In this document: positions 16,728 through 25,992 of the stretch, one piece after another
Numbering within the stretch: position 1 is the first letter of the stretch
Layout of the letters: each line of letters starts with the position of its first letter
Made by a program: the position numbers and the translations under genes
Assembly: GCF_001190925.1 (NCBI RefSeq)
Contig: NZ_CP011072.1
Coordinates: 186,001 to 250,000, forward strand
Source of the DNA: Azoarcus sp. CIB
GTDB taxonomy: Bacteria; Pseudomonadota; Gammaproteobacteria; Burkholderiales; Rhodocyclaceae
Reading direction: 5' to 3'
Length of the DNA stretch: 64,000 bases
The notes under the pieces: generated by a model
The model's input: the letters and a program-made list of their open reading frames with translations, nothing else
Database searches by the model: none
What the model was told of the DNA's origin: nothing

Positions 16728-18143
16728 ATGGACGGCAACCGGAAACCTTTCAACCTGCGCAGATGGTTCTCCATCGTCAGCCTGCTGGTGACGGGCGGCG
16801 CGGCTATCGTCTCCGGCGCGATTCTGTCCAACTTCTTCGTGTCGGAAGCGATCAAGCGCGACGCGATGCTCACCACCCAGTTCATCCAGTCGATCGCGGA
16901 TATCGAATTGCGCCACGGCCGCTTCGGCGTCGCGCAGATCACCCTCGGCGCCATCCTCGATTCGCGCATCACGGCCGATGAACTGGGCGTCGAGGAAGTG
17001 AACCTCGCGCGTGCGCGCCAGGAGTTCTTCGACCACCTGCGCCTGATGCCCGAGGCCCTGCTCGCGACCGTGTTCGCGCCCGACGGCTTCGTCATCTGGT
17101 CAGCCAATCCGACCCTGATCGGCAAGAGCTTTCCGAACAGCCGCGATCTGGCGGAAGTCATCAAGCGCAAGGAAGGGATCGCGGGCGGCCACCTGAAAGG
17201 TTCTGCCGGGGGCAAGATCGAGCAGCAGTTCGTGCGCTACCCCGAAGACTTCTACATCGAAAACTACGTGCCGCTGCTCGACCGCGACGGCAAGGTCGCC
17301 TCCATCGTCGAGATCTACAAGGAGCCGCAGGATCTCATCTACTCGCTCAAGCGCGGCTACTTCCTGATCTGGCTCGCGGCGCTGCTCTCGGGTGCGGCGA
17401 TCTACCTGTGCCTGCACTGGATCATCATCCGCGCCGCGCGCCAGATCGATGCCCAGCAGCGCGAGATCGTCGAGAACAAGACGCTCGTCGCGCTCGGCGA
17501 AATGTCCTCCGCCGTCGCGCACGGCCTGCGCAACCCGCTCGCGTCGATCCGCTCCAGTGCTGAAGTCGCGCTCGAAGTCGGCGATCCGTCGACCGCGAAG
17601 AACCTCAGCGATATCGTCACCCAGGTCGATCGGCTCTCAAAATGGGTACGGGAATTGCTTCAATTTTCACGGCCGCTCAGCGACGAACGCGAGGCGGTGA
17701 AGATCGATATGGCCCTGGACAATGCGCTGTCCACCTACGAGGTGCAGATCCGCCGCGCCGGCATCGAGGTCGACTGGACGCCCGACGTGGCGCCGGCCGT
17801 CGAGGTGCATGCGAACGGATCGCTGCTGGAGCAGGTGCTCAACAGCGTGCTGTCCAACGCCATCGAAGCCATGCCGCGTGGCGGGCGCCTCGGCGTATCC
17901 GTGGAGCCCCCCGAGCGCAAGCGCGTCACCGTCAAGATCTCCGACACAGGCTGCGGGATGTCGGAGAAGCAGCTGGAAATGGCCTTCAAGCCCTTCCACA
18001 CGACGAAACGCGGCGGGTTGGGTGTCGGTCTGGTGCTGGTGAGGCGGATAATGGAGCGGTTTGGCGGGGCCGTCGCGCTGCACAGCGAGGAGCAGGCGGG
18101 AACCACCGTAAGTCTGACATTCAAGGTAGCCGAGCAGGAGTAA
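16728..18143 (+). CDS. Membrane sensor histidine kinase
   Basis: The 471-residue protein starts at the ATG at 16728, after GGAG. A transmembrane helix spans about residues 13-36 ([19 protein letters not shown]). A periplasmic sensor of about 170 residues follows, then a second helix at about 208-229 ([18 protein letters not shown]). The HisKA box [19 protein letters not shown] places the phospho-accepting histidine at 265. HATPase motifs follow: [12 protein letters not shown] (N box), DTGCGMS (G1) and [10 protein letters not shown] (G2). It ends 4 bp before the sigma-54 response regulator, its likely partner. The order and context resemble MnxS/MnxR of P. putida, but the inducing signal cannot be read from sequence. 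Confidence 0.9.
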   Translation: MDGNRKPFNLRRWFSIVSLLVTGGAAIVSGAILSNFFVSEAIKRDAMLTTQFIQSIADIELRHGRFGVAQITLGAILDSRITADELGVEEVNLARARQEFFDHLRLMPEALLATVFAPDGFVIWSANPTLIGKSFPNSRDLAEVIKRKEGIAGGHLKGSAGGKIEQQFVRYPEDFYIENYVPLLDRDGKVASIVEIYKEPQDLIYSLKRGYFLIWLAALLSGAAIYLCLHWIIIRAARQIDAQQREIVENKTLVALGEMSSAVAHGLRNPLASIRSSAEVALEVGDPSTAKNLSDIVTQVDRLSKWVRELLQFSRPLSDEREAVKIDMALDNALSTYEVQIRRAGIEVDWTPDVAPAVEVHANGSLLEQVLNSVLSNAIEAMPRGGRLGVSVEPPERKRVTVKISDTGCGMSEKQLEMAFKPFHTTKRGGLGVGLVLVRRIMERFGGAVALHSEEQAGTTVSLTFKVAEQE

Positions 18144-18147
18144 GGAA

Positions 18148-19560
<1,413 letters not shown>

Positions 19561-19588
19561 CGCGACAAGGATGTAGGGAGGGAGAGGA

Positions 19589-19616
19589 GGGCGCGGTGAA
19601 AGCCGCGCCCTTTTTT
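19589..19616 (+). terminator. Rho-independent terminator after the two-component operon
   Basis: GGGCGCGG-TGAAAG-CCGCGCCC is an 8-bp GC stem followed directly by six T residues, 29 bp after the regulator stop codon. Confidence 0.9.
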
Positions 19617-19649
19617 CGCCAGGACCGGGTTACATCCGAACCGGATTAG

Positions 19650-19945
19650 CAGGTCCCTTCCCCTTGAAGGGGAAGGAACCTTCTAACGACGCGGCGGGCC
19701 ATCTCATGGTGTCGCGCCGAGGGCCGCGTGCTCGCCCCCATTCAAAGCCCCGCCTCCGCCCCCTTGAAGGGGGTGCAGCAGGGGTTTCGCGGAGCACCGC
19801 TCCGCGCCTGCGGAACGGCGCAGCGAAGCGGAGACTCCCGGGAGCTACCGTGCAGCACTCAACCTGGTGAAGGAAACTGTGCGCGCGGGCTTATTAGCAG
19901 GTCCCTTCCCCTTCAAGGGGAAGGACAGGATGGGGATGGGTCAAA
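19650..19945. repeat. Intergenic repeat cluster (CCCCTTGAAGGGG family)
   Basis: Three copies of the CCCCTT(G/C)AAGGGG palindrome lie at about 19659, 19759 and 19909. The middle copy is followed by about 75 bp (GGGGTTTCGCGGAGCACCGC onward) that recurs at 34170-34235. The last copy is followed by AGGATGGGGATGGGT. This fills most of the 406-bp gap between the regulator and gspF; no gene is seen. Confidence 0.75.
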
Positions 19946-19966
19946 CAGCCGTTACATACCCGTCGA

Positions 19967-21157
19967 TCACTGAATACTGCTCGCCAGCTCGAAGATCGGG
20001 ATGTACATCAGGATCACGATGACGCCGATCACCAGGCCGATGAAGGTCATCAGCAGGGGCTCGAACAGGCGCACGAACCACTCGATGAAGCGGCTCATCT
20101 CCTCGTCGTAGAAGTCCGCCGTGCGTTCCATCATCTCGCCGAGGTTGCCGGCGTGCTCGCCTGCGCGCAGCATGCGCAGCGATACCGGCGTCGCCATGCG
20201 GTTCTCCTCCAGCGCCCATGACAGCGCGTGGCCCTCGCGGATGCGGGCGGCGACTTCGTCGAGGCGGGTGCGCGTCGCCACGCCGAGCAGGCCGCGCACC
20301 ATGCCGATCGCCGTCAGGATGGGGATGCCGCCCTGCAGCAGGATGCCCAGCGAGCGGTAGAAGCGCGCCATCTCGTAGATGAACAGGCGCTTGCGGATCG
20401 CCGGCACCGACTCCAGCAGCGTCGACAGCGCGCGTCGCACCGGCGGCTGGCGCAGCAGCAGGGCCGCGCCGGCGAGGGCCGCGAGCGCGCCGATACCCAG
20501 TTCCAGCTGGTGCGCGTGCAGGAACTGGCCGGATGCCAGCAGCACGCGCGACAGCCACGGCAGATTGGTGCCGACGTCCTCGAACACCGCCGCGAAGCGC
20601 GGCACCACGTAGCCGATCAGGAACAACAGCACGCCGCAACCGACCACGAACAGCAGCGCCGGATACACCGCCGCGCTGACGATCTTCTGCCGCACCTCGT
20701 CGACGCGGCCGCGGTAGGCCACATAGCGGCCGAGCGCGGCGCCGACGTCGCCGGTCTTCTCGCTCGACTGGATCAGCGCCACGTACAGCTCGGGGAATAC
20801 CTCAGGCGCGTGCGCCAGCGCCTGCGACAGCGACTTGCCTTCGTACAGCGCGCGCACCAGGTCGTCCAGCACCTTGCGCGCGTGGCCGTCGCTCTCCTTC
20901 TCGGCGAGGCTCTCCAGCGCGTCGATCAGCGCCAGGCCGGCCTTCAGCAGCGTCGCCAGCTCCTGGCTGAACAACACCAGCGGGAAGACCTCCTTGCGCT
21001 GCCAGCGCAGCGCGGGCAGCCGCTGCGCCGTGCGCAGCGACATCACGCGCAGGCCCTGGTCCTCGGCCTGGCGGCGCGCGTCGGCGAGGCTGGTCGCATC
21101 AAGCGTCAGCGCGACGACGCCCGCATTCCGACCGACTCCCTTGATGTGGTAGCGCAT
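19967..21157 (-). CDS. gspF: Type II secretion inner-membrane platform protein GspF
   Basis: The 396-residue protein has two copies of the T2SS-F domain (about residues 65-188 and 268-390), with LFSQELATLLKAGLALIDAL and MARFYRSLGILLQGGIPILTAI. Three transmembrane segments are visible: about 168-190 (ALLFVVGCGVLLFLIGYVV), 220-240 and 365-388 (LMTFIGLVIGVIVILMYIP). GspF anchors the GspE ATPase and drives pseudopilus assembly. It lies 30 bp after gspG on the minus strand, about 17 kb from the rest of the secretion genes at 38563-47255, which lack a GspF. The two loci therefore probably build one machine. Confidence 0.93.
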   Translation of the reverse strand: MRYHIKGVGRNAGVVALTLDATSLADARRQAEDQGLRVMSLRTAQRLPALRWQRKEVFPLVLFSQELATLLKAGLALIDALESLAEKESDGHARKVLDDLVRALYEGKSLSQALAHAPEVFPELYVALIQSSEKTGDVGAALGRYVAYRGRVDEVRQKIVSAAVYPALLFVVGCGVLLFLIGYVVPRFAAVFEDVGTNLPWLSRVLLASGQFLHAHQLELGIGALAALAGAALLLRQPPVRRALSTLLESVPAIRKRLFIYEMARFYRSLGILLQGGIPILTAIGMVRGLLGVATRTRLDEVAARIREGHALSWALEENRMATPVSLRMLRAGEHAGNLGEMMERTADFYDEEMSRFIEWFVRLFEPLLMTFIGLVIGVIVILMYIPIFELASSIQ

Positions 21158-21187
21158 GGCGGCTCCCGGCGCGGCGCGGCTGGCGCG

Positions 21188-21646
21188 TCACTCCCAGCTC
21201 GTGATGTCGGCGTTCTCGCCGTCGCCGCCGGGCTGGCCGTCCTTGCCCAGCGAGAACACGTCGTACTCGCCGTGCTCGCCGGGCGCCACGTAGGCATATT
21301 GGCGGCCCCACGGATCCGCCGGCACCGCCTTCTGCAGATAGGGGCCGCCCCACTTCGTCTCGTTGCCGGGGCGCGTCACCAGCGCCGCGAGGCCCTGCTC
21401 GGTCGACGGGTAGTGGCCGGTGTCGAGGCGGTACAGGTCCAGCGCCTTCACCAGGCCCTCGACCTGCGCACGCGCGGCCTTCACTTCCGACTTGCCGAGC
21501 TGGCTGAAGTACTTCGGCGCCACCAGGCCCGCGAGCAGGCCCAGCACCACCAGCACGACCAGCAGTTCCAGCAGCGTGAAACCGCGCGAGGTGACACGAG
21601 TGAGGCCAGATGTGGGGCCGCGGCGGAACATTCGACGATCATCCAT
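21188..21646 (-). CDS. gspG: Type II secretion major pseudopilin GspG
   Basis: The 152-residue protein has a class III leader ending SRG, followed by FTLLELLVVLVVLGLLAGLV, the prepilin peptidase cleavage and N-methylation site with Glu at +5. The body contains the GspG signature DLYRLDTGHYPSTEQGL and a C-terminal acidic calcium-site region (GEHGEYDVFSLGKDGQPGGDGENAD), with ending DITSW. It is the main subunit of the pseudopilus. The start at 21646 lacks a strong ribosome site; an in-frame ATG at 21631 is possible. It is transcribed with gspF, divergently from the transglycosylase gene. Confidence 0.95.
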   Translation of the reverse strand: MDDRRMFRRGPTSGLTRVTSRGFTLLELLVVLVVLGLLAGLVAPKYFSQLGKSEVKAARAQVEGLVKALDLYRLDTGHYPSTEQGLAALVTRPGNETKWGGPYLQKAVPADPWGRQYAYVAPGEHGEYDVFSLGKDGQPGGDGENADITSWE

Positions 21647-21798
21647 GGGCTTTGTCGCTCAGTTGATTAGGTGTCCGCCAGTGTAGGAACAGGCTTCGGG
21701 CGGCGTCAATTTGGGCGAGCAGGAAACATGCCCGTGGCGTGACGTGCGTCGCGGCGCGGGAATGCAAGGCATGGCGCTTGCGTAAGCCCCGAGGTGGT

Positions 21799-21812
21799 GG
21801 GGAATTTTCCCC
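21799..21812. promoter_or_regulatory. GGGG-N6-CCCC palindrome between gspG and the transglycosylase
   Basis: GGGGAATTTTCCCC has perfect 6-bp arms around TT. It matches the pattern seen upstream of the sigma-54 promoters in the window and lies about 153 bp from the gspG start and 195 bp from the transglycosylase start. A degenerate minus-strand match to a sigma-54 promoter near 21763-21778 has GC instead of GG at -24 and is not claimed. Confidence 0.5.
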
Positions 21813-21858
21813 AATTGTTAACCCGGCACCCAAACATATGAGAGCTGTTCGGGCACCG

Positions 21859-21984
21859 TGTTCCTCCCCTTCAAGGGGGAGGTTAGGAGGGGGATGGGTT
21901 TCGGCGGCGCCGTTTAACCCATCCCCACCCCAACCCTCCCCTTGAAGGGGAGGGAGTGAACGTGCAGCACTCAATCTGACCAAG
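21859..21984. repeat. Intergenic repeat pair (CCCCTTGAAGGGG family)
   Basis: Two CCCCTT(C/G)AAGGGG palindromes face each other around GGATGGGTTTCGG...AACCCATCCCC, making one large imperfect inverted repeat. The right end continues as GTGCAGCACTCAATCTGACC, also seen beside the repeat at 19852. With the palindrome at 21799 it accounts for the 360-bp gap 21647-22006. Confidence 0.75.
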
Positions 21985-22006
21985 ACACGATAACCGGAGA
22001 CGCCAC

Positions 22007-22639
22007 ATGCCTTCGCCCGCGCCGCTGCTGCTTGCAGCCTGGCTCGCGCTGCCCTTGGCCGCGCACGCCGACGTCTATATGAAGGTCGAGCCCGACGGCT
22101 CGGTCACGCTCACCGACGAGCCGCGCCGCGGCTTCGAGCGCATCGTCGCCTCGCCCGGCCCCGCAAGCGGGGGCAAGGCCCCCATAGGCGGGACCGGTTT
22201 GCCGCTCGCCGCCGCGGCCGCCGACACCGGCAGCCTGCCGTATGCGCCGCTGGTCGCCGCGGCCGCGGTCGAGCACGACCTGCCCGAGGCGCTCATCCAC
22301 GCCGTGATCCGCACCGAATCGAATTACGACCCGGGGGCCGTGTCGCCGAAGGGGGCGGTCGGGCTGATGCAGTTGATGCCCGACACGGCGCGCGAGATGG
22401 GCGTCGCGGACGCGCGCGACCCGGCCGACAATATCCGCGGCGGCGCGCGCTACCTCAAGCGCCTGCTGGGCATGTTCGGCAACGACGTGGGGCTCGCCGT
22501 CGCGGCCTACAACGCCGGTCCGGGGGCCGTGGCGCGCAGCGGCGGAACCCCGCCTTACGCCGAGACGCGCCGCTACGTGCCGCGCGTGATCGAGCATTTC
22601 GAGCGCCTCGGCGGCCGCCGCGGCGGGCGCATGTCCTGA
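22007..22639 (+). CDS. Secreted lytic transglycosylase (SLT family)
   Basis: The 210-residue protein has a signal peptide ending AAHADV (about residue 22). A short DUF4124-like segment (YMKVEPDGSVTLTDEPRRG) is followed by an SLT catalytic domain (about 82-200). The catalytic glutamate is in HAVIRTESNYDP; GAVGLMQLMPDTA, NIRGGARYL and AVAAYNAGPGAV complete the family motifs. These enzymes cut peptidoglycan non-hydrolytically, often to make room for secretion machines or pili. Its position beside gspG and before the oxidase locus suggests helping type II assembly. A plausible ribosome site (CCGGAG) precedes the ATG. Confidence 0.92.
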   Translation: MPSPAPLLLAAWLALPLAAHADVYMKVEPDGSVTLTDEPRRGFERIVASPGPASGGKAPIGGTGLPLAAAAADTGSLPYAPLVAAAAVEHDLPEALIHAVIRTESNYDPGAVSPKGAVGLMQLMPDTAREMGVADARDPADNIRGGARYLKRLLGMFGNDVGLAVAAYNAGPGAVARSGGTPPYAETRRYVPRVIEHFERLGGRRGGRMS

Positions 22640-22644
22640 GAAGT

Positions 22645-22678
22645 GGGGAATCCTGCCCGTGTTTGGGGAAATGTACCC
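22645..22678. promoter_or_regulatory. Two GGGG-N6-CCC sites spaced 20 bp apart
   Basis: GGGGAATCCTGCCC (22645) and GGGGAAATGTACCC (22665) start exactly 20 bp apart and lie about 195-230 bp upstream of the sigma-54 promoter at 22872. They are candidate enhancer sites. The 378-bp gap 22640-23017 holds these sites, the promoter and an untranslated leader. Confidence 0.5.
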
Positions 22679-22871
22679 ACCGTCCCTGGGGGGCACGAAA
22701 AACCCTTTGACGACGCGGGATGTGTCGACCCCGGCGGGGTGCATAAGCCGTTCGATATATGCGGGTTACGTGATGGCGTACCCCCGAAACTGGGGGGGCG
22801 GATTGGGCGGGCTAGCCCACTGCGGAGCTGAAAGCCGCGAAATAACTGAGGAGTGGCAGGTTTGGACGGGC

Positions 22872-22887
22872 TGGCACGCCGGTTGCT
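22872..22887 (+). promoter_or_regulatory. Sigma-54 promoter for the small-secreted-protein operon
   Basis: TGGCACG-CCGG-TTGCT is a full match to the sigma-54 consensus with GG-N10-GC spacing. The expected transcription start is near 22898, about 120 bp before the first gene at 23018. Confidence 0.85.
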
Positions 22888-23017
22888 GTATGTCCTGCGG
22901 GACTTTCCCGCAACGCATCCGCCGGGCCGAACTGCCAGCGTTTCATCGGTCGACGTGGTGTCAGGCGCGGGGTCTGCGGACCCCGAGCCAAAAATCTAAC
23001 CCTTCGGAGATATTGAA

Positions 23018-23383
23018 ATGGCCAAGAACATTCGTACCCTCGTCGCGATCGCTTCGCTTCCCCTCATGGTCGGTGTCGCCAGCGCGAGCGGACCGTATGC
23101 AGGGTCGTGCGGCGCCAGCCTGGATGCGGTCGAAACGGCGATTGTCGCAGCGACTTTCTACGATCCGAAGGCTGCGTCGAACGAGAGCAACATGATCCTC
23201 AAGCTCGATTCCGCAGCAGCGAAGCTGGGCCAGAGCAAGCCGCTCGATGCGATTGCCAACCTCGAGTCGATCTCGGACAGGGCCACCGAATTGGCTACCG
23301 CGCCGAAGCCCAAGCTCGATGATGCAGCGGGCATCAACGCCGCGGCGGCGAGTGCGATCACCTGCGTAGGGGCGAACTACTGA
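23018..23383 (+). CDS. Small secreted protein, function unknown (paralogue 1)
   Basis: The 121-residue protein starts MAKNIRTLVA after GGAG. A signal peptide of about 24 residues ends VASAS. The mature part has two cysteines (SCGASLDAVE near the start, ITCVGANY at the end), which could form one disulfide, and is otherwise helical with KLDSAAAKLGQSKPLDAIANLESISDRA. It shares its N-terminal words, the SQSKPL/GQSKPL phrase and the cysteine positions with the next gene, so the two are paralogues. No family is recognised. It is the first gene behind the sigma-54 promoter at 22872, so it is probably co-regulated with the oxidase. Confidence 0.8.
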   Translation: MAKNIRTLVAIASLPLMVGVASASGPYAGSCGASLDAVETAIVAATFYDPKAASNESNMILKLDSAAAKLGQSKPLDAIANLESISDRATELATAPKPKLDDAAGINAAAASAITCVGANY

Positions 23384-23505
23384 GCCTGGGGAAGGCTCGC
23401 ACAAGCGACTTGCCTGCGGGCTCGACTGTGGCAGGCGGCATTTCATGGCCGAAAGGCGCGATTTTCCAGTCGCGCGTTTCGGCCGAGATACCTCGGAGAA
23501 TTCAA

Positions 23506-23904
23506 ATGGCCAACAAGATCCGTACCCTCGTCGCCGCTCTCGTTGTTCCCGTGGCGTTCAGCGCCGGTATTGCCACCGCGGCGCGCCCGAATCCGGTCGA
23601 CTACCAATACGTCAGTGTCTGTGCGGCGGAACTGCAGGGCGTTGCAGGGGTGATCAGCGCGTCGACCTTCTCCGGAAAGAACGCAGCCGGGAACAAGGAC
23701 GGGCTGCTCTCGAAAGTTTATGGCGCGGACCAGAAGGTGTCGCAGAGCAAACCGCTCGAGGCGGAAGGTCTGCTGTATCAGATCGCGGACAAGGCGAACG
23801 ACCTCGCCAACCAGGGCAAGCTCTCCGGCGCCGACGCGTCGAGCATCGTCGCCGCATCGACGCTGCCGGGTGAGGCCATGACCTGCGTGATGGGTCAGCA
23901 GTAA
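23506..23904 (+). CDS. Small secreted protein, function unknown (paralogue 2)
   Basis: The 132-residue protein starts at the ATG at 23506 after GGAGA; reading further upstream would add residues without a signal peptide. The signal peptide ends about IATAAR. The mature part has SVCAAELQGVAGVISASTF, then KVSQSKPLEAEGLLYQIADKANDLA, and a C-terminal MTCVMGQQ, mirroring the two cysteines and helices of the previous gene. Function is unknown. The 122-bp gap from the first paralogue has no obvious terminator, so both are probably on one transcript. Confidence 0.8.
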   Translation: MANKIRTLVAALVVPVAFSAGIATAARPNPVDYQYVSVCAAELQGVAGVISASTFSGKNAAGNKDGLLSKVYGADQKVSQSKPLEAEGLLYQIADKANDLANQGKLSGADASSIVAASTLPGEAMTCVMGQQ

Positions 23905-23916
23905 CGCGAGACTGCC

Positions 23917-24330
23917 GTGACGGCGCCTGGGCGCACCCGATCCTGCTTGCCGCGCCAGCGAAGCGAACGCGTCGTCGTCGCCGTGCTGGCCTTCGTGCTG
24001 TGGCTGGCGCCCATCCTCGCGCTGGGCAACACCGCGCCGCGCGCTGCGGTGCCCGGTTCGGACATCTGCCGGGCGGGCGCCAAGAACGACAAGGCGCAGG
24101 AGCAGCACCCCGCCGGCCATCGCTGCCAGGAGTGCTGCTGCTCGGCCGTGCGCCTCGCCTCCGGCCCGCCGCCCACGGCGGAGTGGTTCTTCATCCCCGC
24201 TGCCGCGCCCGTCCTCGCGGGCGCGGAGCGTGCACTGCCGCGTGCGCTGGCATGGCGCGATCTTGCGCCGCCGCCGCGTGCGCCCCCTGCTGCTGACGGA
24301 ATCCCCGCGACCGCACCCGGCATCGGCTGA
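23917..24330 (+). CDS. DUF2946-like small protein with His/Cys cluster
   Basis: The predicted 137-residue product (GTG at 23917, weak ribosome site) has an N-terminal hydrophobic helix VVVAVLAFVLWLAPILALGN (about 20-39). A cysteine/histidine stretch DICRAGAKND...HPAGHRCQECCCSA (about 56-78) follows, then a proline/alanine-rich tail. This layout resembles DUF2946 proteins, which often lie near copper or metal-transport genes and have a similar H...CxxC patch. It could bind metal, but the match is by pattern only. It starts 13 bp after the preceding gene and runs toward the His-rich outer-membrane protein. Confidence 0.55.
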   Translation: MTAPGRTRSCLPRQRSERVVVAVLAFVLWLAPILALGNTAPRAAVPGSDICRAGAKNDKAQEQHPAGHRCQECCCSAVRLASGPPPTAEWFFIPAAAPVLAGAERALPRALAWRDLAPPPRAPPAADGIPATAPGIG

Positions 24331-24408
24331 ACGGCCGCTGCCTGTCGATTTCGTTTTCAGCTCTCCGGCCGCCCCTTGCCCGCGGCGCCCGGGGCGAGGG
24401 AGCTTTAC

Positions 24409-25374
24409 ATGTCCTGCATTCTCCGCCCGCTCGCAGCGAGCGCTCTTGCGCTATCGCTGTCCGCTCCGCTCGCCGCCGTGGCGTCCTGCGGCGCCACCTT
24501 CTGTTCCGTGAATACCAGTTCGGCCTTCATGAACGCCGGTCTGGCGGGCGATACCCGCCTCGACCTGCGCTTCGAGTTCATCGACCAGCGCCACGCCATG
24601 CATGGCGATGACAATGTCTCGGTGGGCGAGATTCGGCGCCACCACGACGAGAAGCGCACCGTTAATCGAAACCTGTTGCTCACCGTGGAGCGCGATCTCG
24701 CGCCGGACTGGACGCTGGGCCTGACCGCGCCGCTGATCGACCGCGACCACAAGCACATCCACCACCACCGGCACGACGGCGAGGTGCACCACATCCCGGA
24801 GACCTGGGATTTCCGCGAGCTCGGCGACCTGCGCATCAAGGCGCGGCACGAGCTCCTGGCGGGGCGCGAGCAGGGGGTCGGGGTGAGCTTCGGCGTGAAG
24901 CTGCCGACCGGCCGCAGCGACGTGAAGAACGGCGACGGCGAAGAGGCGGAGCGCAGCCTGCAGCCGGGCAGCGGCACCACCGACGTGCTGCTGGGGGCGC
25001 ACTGGCGCATGGAACTGGCGGGCGGGTCGACCGCCTTCGCGAGCCTGGGGGCGGAGTTCGCCACCGGCGAGCATGACGACTATCGCCCCGGGCACCGCAC
25101 GCACCTGGACTTCGGCTGGGTGAAGCCGGTTAGCGAGCGCCTGAGCATTCCGGTGCAGCTCAACGTCGCCTTCAAGGCGCGCGACCGCGGCGCGGAGGCC
25201 GAGCCGGAGGATACGGGCTCGACGATGGTGGCGCTGAGTCCGGGGGTGAACTGGCAGATGTCGCCGCACTGGCAGCTTTACGCGTATTACCAGCGGCCGA
25301 TCTACCAGCATGTGAACGGCGTGCAGATTACGCCGCGCTGGAGTGCGGTGGTGGGGACGACGGTCGCGTTTTGA
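24409..25374 (+). CDS. Outer-membrane beta-barrel protein with a His-rich loop
   Basis: The 321-residue protein starts at the ATG at 24409 after GAGGGAG. A signal peptide ends about LAAVAS, followed by a CGATFCSVNTS segment with two cysteines. The rest alternates amphipathic strands (TRLDLRFEFID, LTVERDLAPDWTLGLTAPLI, VGVSFGVKLPTGRSD, TAFASLGAEFATGEHD, WQLYAYYQRPIYQ) and ends VVGTTVAF with C-terminal phenylalanine, typical of outer-membrane barrels. A loop at about residues 118-132 (DHKHIHHHRHDGEVHH) is strongly histidine-rich and could bind metal ions. It closes the operon just before the oxidase, suggesting metal uptake, efflux or sensing at the surface; this is inference. Confidence 0.75.
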   Translation: MSCILRPLAASALALSLSAPLAAVASCGATFCSVNTSSAFMNAGLAGDTRLDLRFEFIDQRHAMHGDDNVSVGEIRRHHDEKRTVNRNLLLTVERDLAPDWTLGLTAPLIDRDHKHIHHHRHDGEVHHIPETWDFRELGDLRIKARHELLAGREQGVGVSFGVKLPTGRSDVKNGDGEEAERSLQPGSGTTDVLLGAHWRMELAGGSTAFASLGAEFATGEHDDYRPGHRTHLDFGWVKPVSERLSIPVQLNVAFKARDRGAEAEPEDTGSTMVALSPGVNWQMSPHWQLYAYYQRPIYQHVNGVQITPRWSAVVGTTVAF

Positions 25375-25391
25375 GGCGGCGGGTAGTTGGT

Positions 25392-25503
25392 AGCTCCCTC
25401 CCCTTCAAGGGGGAGGGTTGGGGTGGGGATGGGTGGACTCCGCAGCGCCCACAGGAAACCCATCCCCATCCTGTCCTTCCCCTTGAAGGGGAAGGGACCT
25501 GCT
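25392..25503. repeat. Intergenic repeat pair (CCCCTTGAAGGGG family)
   Basis: CCCCTTCAAGGGG with GAGGGTTGGGGTGGGGATGG faces CCCCTTGAAGGGG with CCCATCCCCATCCTGTCC. It lies directly after the His-rich barrel gene. Together with the regulatory sites downstream it accounts for the 618-bp gap before the oxidase; a 65-codon reading frame there (25505-25702) has no support. Confidence 0.75.
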
Positions 25504-25561
25504 AATGAGCACCGCGACACACGAAACACACCGCTCCGCGCCCCCTCCGCGCCCGTCTACC

Positions 25562-25595
25562 GGGGACTATTCCCCAATTCCGGGGCGCTGTCCCC
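25562..25595. promoter_or_regulatory. Two GGGG-N6-CCCC palindromes spaced 20 bp apart
   Basis: GGGGACTATTCCCC (25562-25575) and GGGGCGCTGTCCCC (25582-25595) start exactly 20 bp apart, about 266-299 bp upstream of the oxidase sigma-54 promoter. They are candidate enhancer sites for the regulator at 18148. Confidence 0.55.
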
Positions 25596-25794
25596 GCTTT
25601 TACGCGATTCCGTCTAGTCCGCGCGCCCAACATGGGCAATTGGCCGCCAAGCCCCAAGTTGTCACAAGTTGTCGCATACCGGCAGGGATGACTTTGGCGT
25701 AACCGGTAAGACTTTCGACGCAACCTGATCAGGGTAAGCGGCGTGGTTGCAGGGATTGCGTGGGGAAACCCCACCCGCGGTGCGGGGAAAAATT

Positions 25795-25808
25795 GGGGAA
25801 TCTTCCCC
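25795..25808. promoter_or_regulatory. GGGG-N6-CCCC palindrome near the oxidase promoter
   Basis: GGGGAATCTTCCCC lies 53 bp upstream of the sigma-54 promoter at 25861, next to further GGGGAAA half-sites at 25762 and 25784. Confidence 0.55.
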
Positions 25809-25860
25809 GTTTTTCGCCCCGGCAAAAATCAAGTCATTGAAAAAACGTGATTTTTTGTAA

Positions 25861-25876
25861 TGGCACGACCGTTGCA
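25861..25876 (+). promoter_or_regulatory. Sigma-54 promoter for the giant multicopper oxidase
   Basis: TGGCACG-ACCG-TTGCA is a perfect sigma-54 promoter (GG-N10-GC), preceded by a T-rich ATTTTTTGTAA. The expected start near 25887 leaves a leader of about 105 bp before the ATG at 25993. Confidence 0.9.
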
Positions 25877-25992
25877 AGGACACCCACGGGATTTTCCCAT
25901 TTTGGCCCGCGCCCGGTGCAGTCCGCCGACCGCGGGTCCGGGGTCTGCAGTGCACCGCGGACCGAAGCGTTGTAACCGTGGGGGGAACGACG

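Noticed and set aside
25505-25702. Small 65-codon reading frame before the oxidase
   Set aside because: It overlaps the GGGG-N6-CCCC sites, has no ribosome site and no sensible composition.
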